NCBI GenBank assembly: GCA_024579835.1
Contig: CP102060.1
Coordinates: forward strand, 2,083,558 to 2,147,557
Direction: 5' to 3'
Source of the DNA: Clostridiaceae bacterium HFYG-1003
GTDB lineage: Bacteria; Bacillota; Clostridia; Clostridiales; Clostridiaceae
Length of the DNA stretch: 64,000 bases
Below the pieces are notes generated by a model that worked only from the letters and a program-made list of their open reading frames with translations, made no database searches and was not told the DNA's origin. The position numbers and the translations under genes were made by a program. Positions 18,019 through 25,853 of the stretch are shown in pieces; within the stretch, counting starts at the first letter, position 1, and each line of letters starts with the position of its first letter.

Positions 18019-18065
18019 ATTAAGTCACAGAGCCGATTTCATACGAGATGACTCTGTGACTTAAT
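18019..18065. other. hairpin at IS 5' end
   Basis: A 14-bp perfect inverted repeat (ATTAAGTCACAGAG / CTCTGTGACTTAAT) is followed by TTATTTTTATC. It is likely a transcriptional barrier that shields the transposase from outside promoters. Confidence 0.65.
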
Positions 18066-18088
18066 TTATTTTTATCTTGCTTATTACC

Positions 18089-18123
18089 CCTCTGTAGACT
18101 ACAATATAAGTAGTCTACAGAGG
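18089..18123 (+). promoter_or_regulatory. hairpin overlapping the transposase ribosome binding site
   Basis: A 13-bp perfect stem (CCTCTGTAGACTA / TAGTCTACAGAGG, 9-nt loop) takes up the first bases of AGGAGGG at 18121-18127. It reuses the GTAGACT motif of the element's ends. It could limit translation of transposase made from outside transcripts. Confidence 0.6.
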
Positions 18124-18132
18124 AGGGATATT

Positions 18133-19737
18133 ATGGCAATGCTCAATATTTCAATCCCAATTCCCACGGAGCGCATCACCTACAAAAAAGATGGCCCGGA
18201 TAAGCCCAGACGCGTCTATCATGTCGAAAAACGCTACAGAAACGCATTGGGTACCCCTACAGCCAAGGAAGTTGCCATTGGCAAAGAGGATCCTACTCGT
18301 CCCGGTTGGATGATCCCCAATGAACGATTCACTGAGTTCTATCCGCTGCCAGTCGATGCCATTTCCCTGACCCCGCCTCAAGAGGTTCTGGCGGCTGGTC
18401 ATATCGCTCTGTTGTGGCAGCGAGCTGAGGCTATTGGATTGACCAAGGCTTTACAACAGGTATTTCCCTTGCAGGCACAAGAGCTTTTGGCGATGGCCAT
18501 CTATATGGTCTGCGAAGGCAATGTCATGATGAATCTGGATCTGTTCATCCGGGAGAGCCTACTTTCTACAAGGCTCAGTCTGAATTCCCAGCGCAGCAGC
18601 GAACTGTTTGCACAGATCAGCGAAGAGCAGCGCTTTCGGTTTTTTAAGCTCTGGAGTGCTCTCCACAAAGACGAGGAACAGACCCTGGCTTATGATGTGA
18701 CGAGCATATCGACCTATGCGGAGATCCAAATGGCAGAGTACGGCTATAATCGGGATCAGGAAACCCTACCGCAACTCAACATCGGCATGCTCTATGGCAC
18801 CAAGACAGCCCTCCCGCTTTGCTATGAGATCTACAGCGGAAGTATCGTGGACAAGGCCTTTTTCCCCTATATGATGGAATTGGGCGAATTGGTCGGTCTC
18901 AATGATTTGTTCTACATCATGGATCGAGGCTTTCTCACCCTGGACAATCTGAGCTTCATGGCCCAGAACCAACTCAATTTCCTGATGGCTGCTCCCAAAT
19001 CCCAGAAAATCTATCGTCAGGCATTAATCGAGGCAACCGCGGTGATCCGTCACTCTCGTTATCACATCCCCCAGACCAGCTGCTATGGACTGTCCAAAGT
19101 GATCCAGATCAATGAGTTGCCCTATACCCTCCACATCTACCTGAACACATCCAGTGCGGCGGATGAAGAAGCCCGGATCTACCAGCATGTTGATCGTCTC
19201 GAGGAAGAGCTGCAAAATCAGATGAAGCCCATCAGTATTACTCGGTATAACAAGTATTATGATGTGACACGCAATGCATCACCGATTGAGGAGTACGAAC
19301 GCAATCACGAGAAGATCACCGAGATGATTGAGCTGGCCGGCATGTTCTGCCTGCTGAGCAATACCCAGGATAAGAGCGCAGAGGAGGCACTACGACTTTA
19401 TGGGCGACGGGACATGGTGGAGAAGGCCTTCCAGAATTTAAAAAACAGCATCGACTATGACCGCTTTCTGACGCACACAGAAAAGACGACAGAAGGGAAA
19501 GCCTTTGTCGCCTTTTTGAGTCTTATTCTGTGGTCGGATTTGACCAATCATGGGAAAAACAGCGGGGAGAAATCCATCAACCGGTTGGTCAAACAGATGG
19601 GAACGATCAAGCGGACCGATTATGGATCAGGCTGCAGTTTGCTCCAGCCACTGACCAGGAAACAAAAGGACATTCTTAGCGCGTTCGCCATCGAACCGGA
19701 GGAATTTCTTCAAACCATTCTCCACTTTGAAGTGTAG
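18133..19737 (+). CDS. IS4-superfamily (IS1634-like) DDE transposase
   Basis: A 534-residue transposase filling the element. The DDE catalytic residues are visible: first Asp in LAYDVTSIST (about residue 190), second Asp in FYIMDRGFLTL (about 262), and Glu in YGRRDMVEKAFQNLK. The last fits the Y-(2)-R-(3)-E-(6)-K signature of IS4-type enzymes. It is full length with no internal stop, so the element is probably active. It starts at ATG after AGGAGGGATATT, whose ribosome binding site is partly in a hairpin. Confidence 0.92.
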   Translation: MAMLNISIPIPTERITYKKDGPDKPRRVYHVEKRYRNALGTPTAKEVAIGKEDPTRPGWMIPNERFTEFYPLPVDAISLTPPQEVLAAGHIALLWQRAEAIGLTKALQQVFPLQAQELLAMAIYMVCEGNVMMNLDLFIRESLLSTRLSLNSQRSSELFAQISEEQRFRFFKLWSALHKDEEQTLAYDVTSISTYAEIQMAEYGYNRDQETLPQLNIGMLYGTKTALPLCYEIYSGSIVDKAFFPYMMELGELVGLNDLFYIMDRGFLTLDNLSFMAQNQLNFLMAAPKSQKIYRQALIEATAVIRHSRYHIPQTSCYGLSKVIQINELPYTLHIYLNTSSAADEEARIYQHVDRLEEELQNQMKPISITRYNKYYDVTRNASPIEEYERNHEKITEMIELAGMFCLLSNTQDKSAEEALRLYGRRDMVEKAFQNLKNSIDYDRFLTHTEKTTEGKAFVAFLSLILWSDLTNHGKNSGEKSINRLVKQMGTIKRTDYGSGCSLLQPLTRKQKDILSAFAIEPEEFLQTILHFEV

Positions 19738-19967
19738 ACTATAGAATTCCCAGGAATTTGGGTTATAACTCATCCATGCCTTGATCCAGCCAAGAAAATG
19801 AATCCCGCTGCAAGATCAATCTCGACAGACCCACTCGTTCTGATCCCCAGTGCAACACTGCCCAGCCAATCAGACCATGTTTCCTAAAAAAGACATGAGA
19901 CAACGTCACAGCACACCATTGCAGAGATGTCGGCTCCCATAACAGGGAGCACTATCTTTAGCTCATG

Positions 19968-20023
19968 GGAGATAAGTCATCGGAGTTACGTCATCGGAGA
20001 TAAGTCATCGGAGTTACGTCATT
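19968..20023. repeat. 14-bp tandem repeat x4
   Basis: Four head-to-tail units alternate GGAGATAAGTCATC and GGAGTTACGTCATC; the last ends in T. The higher-order unit is therefore 28 bp x2. Confidence 0.9.
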
Positions 20024-20151
20024 CCCATTACTCTGACCTCAAGGATCTGCCTCAGCTTAACCAGCAGTACAGGATCATGGCCGGCCTTGCCAAGCGGAAC
20101 CCGATGACTCCGGCTTCCAGGTCTCGTTCGATCCGATGATCACAACAACAG

Positions 20152-20194
20152 ATCCGTCCCGAAACCTGCCGTAGTGGAAGTCTTCGGGACGGAT
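20152..20194 (-). terminator. terminator of TRAP operon
   Basis: A 12-bp perfect stem (ATCCGTCCCGAA / TTCGGGACGGAT) with a 19-nt loop lies 30 bp past the permease stop. The T-tail is weak. Confidence 0.7.
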
Positions 20195-20223
20195 TGATCT
20201 GATTGGTATTTGATGGAGTTCAT

Positions 20224-22176
20224 TCAGGCAGCTGCTTCTACGGTGCGCTTGCTTTTGCTGAACTGATAGAAAATGATGGCTGCCATCAGTCCGACTCCCA
20301 AAATATCCGTTATGGGACTGGGATCGATGGATAATAGACCGGCTCCGATAATCAGGATCCGTTCCCACCAGGCCATCCGGGTGAACATCCAACCCTCCAT
20401 TCCGGCAGCGATCCCAAAGATCCCTACTAAGGAAGTGATTACGATCCGGACCACCGCCAGCGGGGTCGTATCAATGAGCAGCATGGCCGGACTGTAGGCA
20501 AAGATGTACGGCACAATAAAGGCTGTGATGGCAAGACGGGTTGCTGTCACTCCGGTCTTGAAGGGATCCGACTTGGCAATAGCGGATCCGGCATAGGCCG
20601 CCAGGGCTACCGGCGGGGTAATGTCAGCCACGATGCCGAAGTAGAACACGAACATGTGGGCAGCCAGCATGGGGACGCCCATGCTCATGACGATGGGCGC
20701 GGTGATGGTTGCCATGATGACGTAGTTGGCGGTGGTCGGAACTCCCATTCCCAGGATGATGCAGCTGACCATGGTGAGGAACAGGGCCAGGAATTTACTG
20801 GTTCCGGCCACTGACATCAGGACATTGAGCAGGTCCTGGCCCAGTCCGGTCAGCGTAACAATGCCCACGATAATGCCGGCGATGGCGCAGGCTACCGCAA
20901 CGCCCATGGTATTGCGGGATCCCCCGGCCAGAGCTTCGGCAAAAGTTGCCGGACTCATTCTGGTTTCCTTGGAAAACATGCTGACAATCACTGCGGCCAG
21001 GATGGCGTAAACGGCTGAATTGGCCGGAGTCCGGCCAAGACTCATCAATGCGATCAGTGTGAGAATGGGCAGGAACAGGTATCCCTTCTTCAGCAGAAGT
21101 TTCCAGAAATTGGGCAGTGTTTCTTTGGGAAGACCTTTCAAACCAAGCTTTTTAGCTTCAAAGTGAATCATCATGAAAATTCCGGTGAAATAGAGCAGGG
21201 CCGGCAGAATGGCTGTCACCGCAATGACCGAATACGGCGTATCCGTGAGTTCAGCCATCAGGAAGGCCGCCGCACCCATGATCGGAGGCATGATCTGACC
21301 ACCGGTGGAGGCGGCTGCTTCCACCGCGGCGGCAAATTCGGGCTTGTAGCCGGTTTTTTTCATGATTGGGATGGTGACACTGCCGCTGCCGACCGTATTT
21401 GCAACGGAACTTCCGGAATACATTCCTTCCAAAGCACTGGAAATGACTGCTACTTTGGCCGGACCCCCGGAGGCATAGCCTGCGATGGAATTGGCCAGAT
21501 CAATGAAGAAGTTTCCAATTCCCGTTTTCTCCAGGAACGATCCCAGAATGATAAACAGGACGATAAACGTGGCGGCAACGCCCAATGGGGTGCCGATGAT
21601 GCCATCTGTCGTATAGAACAACTGGTGAATCACCCGTTTCAGAGAGTGCCCCTTATAGAAGGCATAGACCACAAAGGATAAGGCGACCACCAGAATGGGG
21701 ATACCCACCACTCTACGGCAAAGTTCAATCAGCATCAGTGTGCCGATGACTCCAACCGCGATCTCCACGGGCCCGATGTTGATGGCCTTGGCCACGATGG
21801 TCTGAAAGTTGATGACATAATAGAAAAAGGCCCCGGATCCCAGAAGTGCAAACCCATAGTCATACCAGGGAATGTAGTTTACCCTTTCAATGTGGGCTTT
21901 CTTCACGGGATAAACCAGAAATCCCAGGAAAATCAGCAGGCCGATAAATGATGCCCGTCGGACCTGTTCCGGCGGAGTCGCAATCAGCGTCATCCAAAAG
22001 ACGTACAGGGCAAAGCCGATGAATAAGGCCTGGATGATCTTTTTGGGTCGACCACGAAAATGGCGCGTTGCAGACTCCTTGTCGAATTCTGCCATCAGTT
22101 CTTCAATTGCTTTAGGCTGTTCCGCTGATGAAGCAGTCGTGTCTGGTTCAGGTTGTTTGTGGTTTAATTGACTCAT
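20224..22176 (-). CDS. TRAP transporter fused permease (4TM/12TM, TAXI type)
   Basis: A 650-residue membrane protein that joins the small (DctQ-like) and large (DctM-like) TRAP permease subunits, as is usual for TAXI systems. About 16 membrane helices are visible after a charged N-terminus of 45 residues. Large-subunit signatures include GMYSGSSVANTVGSGSVTIP, AAVEAAASTGGQIMPPIMGA and GMGVPTTANYVIMA. It imports a carboxylate-type solute with Na+ as the driving ion, with the binding protein encoded two genes upstream. It starts at ATG 11 bp after the DUF1850 gene. The substrate is unknown; TAXI members are linked to glutamate and dicarboxylates. Confidence 0.93.
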   Translation of the reverse strand: MSQLNHKQPEPDTTASSAEQPKAIEELMAEFDKESATRHFRGRPKKIIQALFIGFALYVFWMTLIATPPEQVRRASFIGLLIFLGFLVYPVKKAHIERVNYIPWYDYGFALLGSGAFFYYVINFQTIVAKAINIGPVEIAVGVIGTLMLIELCRRVVGIPILVVALSFVVYAFYKGHSLKRVIHQLFYTTDGIIGTPLGVAATFIVLFIILGSFLEKTGIGNFFIDLANSIAGYASGGPAKVAVISSALEGMYSGSSVANTVGSGSVTIPIMKKTGYKPEFAAAVEAAASTGGQIMPPIMGAAAFLMAELTDTPYSVIAVTAILPALLYFTGIFMMIHFEAKKLGLKGLPKETLPNFWKLLLKKGYLFLPILTLIALMSLGRTPANSAVYAILAAVIVSMFSKETRMSPATFAEALAGGSRNTMGVAVACAIAGIIVGIVTLTGLGQDLLNVLMSVAGTSKFLALFLTMVSCIILGMGVPTTANYVIMATITAPIVMSMGVPMLAAHMFVFYFGIVADITPPVALAAYAGSAIAKSDPFKTGVTATRLAITAFIVPYIFAYSPAMLLIDTTPLAVVRIVITSLVGIFGIAAGMEGWMFTRMAWWERILIIGAGLLSIDPSPITDILGVGLMAAIIFYQFSKSKRTVEAAA

Positions 22177-22187
22177 GTTACTTCCCC

Positions 22188-22652
22188 TTATGGCTCGATG
22201 GTGAATGAAACGGCAGCGTTCCTGCCGCAGAGTTCCCGCAGGCTCAGCGTCCTGCCTTTCAATGTCAGCGTGTGATCTGAAACAGTTCCTACAATGAGAT
22301 TCAGGCTTTCAATCTTGGTTTGAAAGCCTGAAATCACCATTCGTCCATCCCTGTCGTAGGTCAGCGTTTCGCTCGGTCCCAATTCGGTTTGAACTCCAGC
22401 CCCCAGGCCGCTGTAGATTGTCCGGACCGGAAGCAGCCGATCGCCGGATCGGGTGAGTTCGTCGATGACCGGGCTCTGATTGACCGAATGAACAAATTCC
22501 AGTGAGAAAATCTCTCCCTCAGAAAATGGCCATTGAGCAATCATCCGGCCGGAAGCCTGTTCCCGCAGCACCAGCATTGTTTCCTGAGTACATCCGGTAA
22601 GAAGCAGGATCGCAAGCACAGCCAGACTCAGAAACAGACGAAACCGCCTCAT
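22188..22652 (-). CDS. DUF1850 domain lipoprotein of TRAP operon
   Basis: A 154-residue exported protein. The signal peptide ends in LLLTGC (Cys about 21). The rest matches DUF1850, a small domain almost always found beside TAXI TRAP transporters. FSLEFVHSVNQSPVIDE contains the typical HS-V-x-x-SPV core. Its role is not established; it may help the binding protein or permease. Its ATG directly abuts the stop of the binding-protein gene, and 11 bp separate it from the permease gene. Confidence 0.85.
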   Translation of the reverse strand: MRRFRLFLSLAVLAILLLTGCTQETMLVLREQASGRMIAQWPFSEGEIFSLEFVHSVNQSPVIDELTRSGDRLLPVRTIYSGLGAGVQTELGPSETLTYDRDGRMVISGFQTKIESLNLIVGTVSDHTLTLKGRTLSLRELCGRNAAVSFTIEP

Positions 22653-23618
22653 TTATTTAAGGGCTCCTACTTCCTTGTAGTATTTCTCGGCACCGGGGTG
22701 GAACTTGATGGAGATGCCCTCCACCGCGTAGGCGGTGCTGAGCTCCTTGCCCTTGGCATGAGCTTTGGCAATGGCGTCCTGATTGTCAAACAGTGCCTTT
22801 GTCAGTTTGTAGACCGTATCCTGATCCAGCTCATCCGACACAATGAAGGTAGCTTTCACAGCCAGGGTCGTAACCGCGGCATCGACTCCGCTGTAAGTAC
22901 CAGCCGGTATTTCATAAGTGGTATAGAACGGGTGCGCCGCCTTCAACGCGGCGGCCTTGTCAGCTTCCACGCCCAGGATCTGGATCGGCTTGGTGGTGAC
23001 CAGATCCATGATAGCTGTGGTGGGCGCTCCGGCCGTACAGAAGAACGCGTCGATTTTATCATCCTTGAAGGCGTCAGCCGAAGCGGCGAAACTCAGGTTC
23101 TGCTTCTTGATGTCTTCAAAAGTCACTCCGTATGCTTCAAGAATCTGCTTGGCATTGAATTCCACACCGCTGCCCGCATCTCCGACGGAGACGCTCTTGC
23201 CTTTCAGGTCGGCGATGGTTTTTATTCCCGCCTCAGGATCCACTACAATCTGAACCACTTCCGCGTAAAGTCCGGCCATGGCTGAAAAACCTTTTACCGC
23301 ACCGTCGGTGGCGAACAGATCCGTGCCATTAAAGGCATAGTCCATGACGTCATTCTGAACGATGGCCATGTTGACTTCCTTCGCGGAGATTAGCTGGATA
23401 TTCGCCTTGGAAGCTCCGGTGGACTGAATATTGAAGCTGACTCCGGATTTTTCTCCCAGAATCTGACCAACCGCCGTCCCAAAGGCATAATAGGTTCCCG
23501 TGTTGCCTCCGGTTGCCAGTTTCACGGTCTGCTTGGCAGCTCCGCTGGCCGAACAGGATGCCAGCAGTGCGGCTGACAACAGCACAGCCCCGATGAAAGT
23601 GATCCATTTCTTGTTCAT
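22653..23618 (-). CDS. TAXI family TRAP solute-binding lipoprotein
   Basis: A 321-residue extracytoplasmic binding protein, first gene of the operon. The lipobox is LLASC (Cys about 22). It has the TAXI signature at the mature N-terminus: KLATGGNTGTYYAFGTAVGQ (about 33-52), then FNIQSTGASKANIQLI and NMAIVQNDVMDYAF. Such proteins bind the substrate outside and pass it to the fused permease. The ATG is preceded by AGGAGGATCAAAC. Promoter-like AT-rich sequence lies at 23640-23680. Confidence 0.93.
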   Translation of the reverse strand: MNKKWITFIGAVLLSAALLASCSASGAAKQTVKLATGGNTGTYYAFGTAVGQILGEKSGVSFNIQSTGASKANIQLISAKEVNMAIVQNDVMDYAFNGTDLFATDGAVKGFSAMAGLYAEVVQIVVDPEAGIKTIADLKGKSVSVGDAGSGVEFNAKQILEAYGVTFEDIKKQNLSFAASADAFKDDKIDAFFCTAGAPTTAIMDLVTTKPIQILGVEADKAAALKAAHPFYTTYEIPAGTYSGVDAAVTTLAVKATFIVSDELDQDTVYKLTKALFDNQDAIAKAHAKGKELSTAYAVEGISIKFHPGAEKYYKEVGALK

Positions 23619-24594
23619 GTTTGATCCTCCTGAATTCTCTTGATTTCTTGGTCAAATTGTATATTGTTGCAATCAATCATGTCAAGGGGAAAGAGATAAA
23701 AATGCAGTTTTAGTTTTTATTTCCTGCATTTTGACCATTGTCTTTTCCTTGGAAAAACCTGGATAAAAGATGATTTTTCATGGTATTTCGAAAAAATCAG
23801 CATAGAATACAACCTTATAATCTTAGAAGTTGCGCCATAAGCCAAGGGCAATAATGATTCCTTTCATCGATAAACTTGCATCTATCGAATAAATAGGTAT
23901 ATCACCCCGACATGAGCCGCTCAGTCCATTGGATAGATATTTACATAACGAGAATATTTATCCATGTATCTTCCTGCCCTTCACCATCCCATCTGGCGAT
24001 CCACCCGAAGAAAACCCAATTTTTGAAATCAGGAATCAGGAATCAGGAATCAACTATCTCAAAAACACTACCTTTCCTCTTGAACCTGTTTTTTTCCAAG
24101 ACAGTCTTTCCCTGCCTGCGCAAAAATCCGATGCTTTCTGGACTGACTCAGGAAGATCCGTCGATGATCCTCGTACTTCCTGAGTAGAGAAAAATGCATT
24201 AATAACGTATAATATTCAAAACGAACAAAATGTCATTCCCATAAAAAAACCTTCGTAAATGACCAGTCTGAACAGTTCGCGATCAATCGCATCGTCAATT
24301 TCTGACAAGAGACCGGCCAGCCATACATGTTCAATGACAAAGAATCATGAACTCATAACAATGAACTACTCTCAGCTAACTGTCAGCTGATACCTGCCAT
24401 CTGTTAACTGCTACAAGCCAGCTGTTAACTGCCAGCTGCTAACTGCCAGCTGCTAACTGCCAGTTGCTAACTGCTAACTACGAACGGCCAGCTGCTAATT
24501 ACTAATCACTAATTACCGACCACGATCAATAAAATTGAACTTGGAACGATAAGCTTGTACTTTGAGCTATGAACTATGCATAGGGGGAATCAAA
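23619..24594. other. long intergenic region with simple repeats
   Basis: Nearly 1 kb without a convincing gene on either strand. It holds AGGAATC x3 near 24029-24051 and a longer 14-bp tandem repeat (24373-24504). The short frames here lack ribosome binding sites and recognisable protein character. Confidence 0.6.
24373..24504. repeat. degenerate 14-bp tandem repeat
   Basis: Units of the form GCTGCTAACTGCCA recur with a 14-nt period, clearest from 24421 to 24476, with degraded copies on both sides. There are no unique spacers, so this is not a CRISPR array. Confidence 0.85.
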
Positions 24595-25380
24595 ATGATG
24601 AATATGGAGAGGATCATCCGGGTCAGCAGCCTGAACGAAGCCTGGACCCTGAATCAGGAGAGATCCAATGTGATTCTGGGTGGATTCATGTGGATGAAAA
24701 TGGCCAATCGATCCGTTGCTGCCGGGATTGATCTGTCCCTGTTGGGACTGGATCAGATCGAAGTCACTCCGGAAGAATTCCGGATCGGCTGCATGTGCAC
24801 CCTCAGAATGCTGGAACTGCACCCTGAAATCAATCGCCAGTTCCCTGGATATTTCGCCAAAGCCCTGGGCTCTCTGGTTGGAGTCCAGTTCAGGAATGGG
24901 GCAACGGTAGGCGGCAGCGTCTTTGGCCGTTATGGCTTTTCAGACGTCCTGACCAGCCTGCTGGCACTGGACACCCGGGTTGAACTGTATCAGGGCGGGC
25001 TGGTCCCACTAACAGTCTTTGTCAATCAGAAGCTCGACAATGACATACTGGTCCGGATTATTATCCGGCGCGACAACCGAACCGCTGCCTATCTGTCCCA
25101 AAGAAATACCCGGACAGATTTTCCAGTCATTGCCGTAGCAGCAGCATGCAGGAATCAAACGGTTTATATTTCTGTCGGCGCGCGTCCCATGAAGGCTGCC
25201 CTGGTAGAGCTCACCCTGTCGGATGACGCTGCGGCTGATCCGGATTCACTGGCACAGCAGGCGGTCTCACAATTATCCTTCGGTAAGGACATGAGGAGCA
25301 GCGCGGAATATCGCCGGCATCTGGCTCAGGTCTATATCCGGAGAGGTCTTGAGCAAATTCTGGGAGGTACAAAGGCATGA
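24595..25380 (+). CDS. xanthine dehydrogenase family, FAD-binding subunit
   Basis: A 261-residue FAD subunit (CoxM/XdhB type) that carries electrons from the Fe-S subunit to NAD or another acceptor. FAD-binding features are VILGGFMWMKM near the N-terminus and GSLVGVQFRNGATVGGSVFG (about 95-114), the conserved pyrophosphate-binding TVGG. It is somewhat short for the family but has the C-terminal domain. The ATG at 24595 is chosen for AGGGGGA six bases upstream. It overlaps the next gene by 4 nt (ATGA), which shows tight coupling in a three-gene operon. Confidence 0.9.
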   Translation: MMNMERIIRVSSLNEAWTLNQERSNVILGGFMWMKMANRSVAAGIDLSLLGLDQIEVTPEEFRIGCMCTLRMLELHPEINRQFPGYFAKALGSLVGVQFRNGATVGGSVFGRYGFSDVLTSLLALDTRVELYQGGLVPLTVFVNQKLDNDILVRIIIRRDNRTAAYLSQRNTRTDFPVIAVAAACRNQTVYISVGARPMKAALVELTLSDDAAADPDSLAQQAVSQLSFGKDMRSSAEYRRHLAQVYIRRGLEQILGGTKA

Positions 25381-25853
25381 TCATCCATCTGAAATTAAAC
25401 GGGAAGGACATCGAGCGGGAAATCGCCGATGACACGCTCCTGATCGACTTTCTCCGAGACAATGGCTGTCTCAGCGTCAAACGAGGCTGCGAGACCTCCA
25501 GCTGCGGTCTGTGTACCGTCATGCTGGACAACCGGCCGATTCTGTCCTGTTCGACTCTGGCTGCCCGAGTCGACGGAAAGCAGGTCCTGACCTTGGAGGG
25601 ACTTCAGAAAGAAGCCGCTGAATTTGGTGTATTCCTGGCAGACGAAGGCGCAGAACAGTGCGGTTTCTGCAGTCCCGGCATCGTCATGAGTGTTCTGGCC
25701 ATGACCCGGGAACTGGATCAGCCCGATGATGAGGCCATCGCTCATTACCTGTCCGGCAACCTGTGCCGCTGCACCGGCTATATGGGACAAAAGCGGGCCA
25801 TCCGCAACTATCTCAACGCAAGGAGGGCAAATAAACATGAAGCAGCTGAATAA
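25377..25853 (+). CDS. xanthine dehydrogenase family, 2Fe-2S subunit
   Basis: A 158-residue two-cluster ferredoxin-like subunit. The plant-type 2Fe-2S cluster uses Cys 38, 43, 46 and 58 (CETSSCGLC...C). The second, helical-domain cluster uses Cys 95, 98, 130 and 132 (CGFC...CRC). Length and spacing are standard for XdhC/CoxS-type subunits. It moves electrons from the molybdenum centre to FAD. It overlaps both neighbours, the FAD subunit by 4 nt and the molybdenum subunit by 17 nt. Confidence 0.95.
   Translation: MIIHLKLNGKDIEREIADDTLLIDFLRDNGCLSVKRGCETSSCGLCTVMLDNRPILSCSTLAARVDGKQVLTLEGLQKEAAEFGVFLADEGAEQCGFCSPGIVMSVLAMTRELDQPDDEAIAHYLSGNLCRCTGYMGQKRAIRNYLNARRANKHEAAE

Larger units (their letters stand above)
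17932..19768 (+). mobile_element. intact IS4-superfamily insertion sequence
   Basis: Bounded by imperfect inverted repeats of about 37 bp. The left end begins TTATAACCCCAATTCCC and runs to TAGTCTACAC near 17967. The right end is the complement, from 19732 to 19768. One transposase gene fills it. No target-site duplication is evident in the flanks (AAGTA against CTCAT). It also carries two internal hairpins ahead of the transposase. Confidence 0.88.
19769..20223. other. intergenic between IS and TRAP operon
   Basis: No gene is seen. Contains a 14-bp tandem repeat (19968-20023) and the terminator of the TRAP operon (20152-20194). Confidence 0.55.

Noticed and set aside
17922-19780. Target-site duplication for the IS4-superfamily element
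   Set aside because: Flanks (AAGTA on the left, CTCAT on the right) do not match for any reasonable choice of element end.
23912-24187. Small plus-strand genes in the 23.6-24.6 kb gap
   Set aside because: No ribosome binding site, no hydrophobic or domain pattern, and the sequence includes simple repeats.
24373-24504. CRISPR-like array
   Set aside because: The 14-bp units are contiguous with no unique spacers and no cas genes lie near; it is a degenerate tandem repeat.
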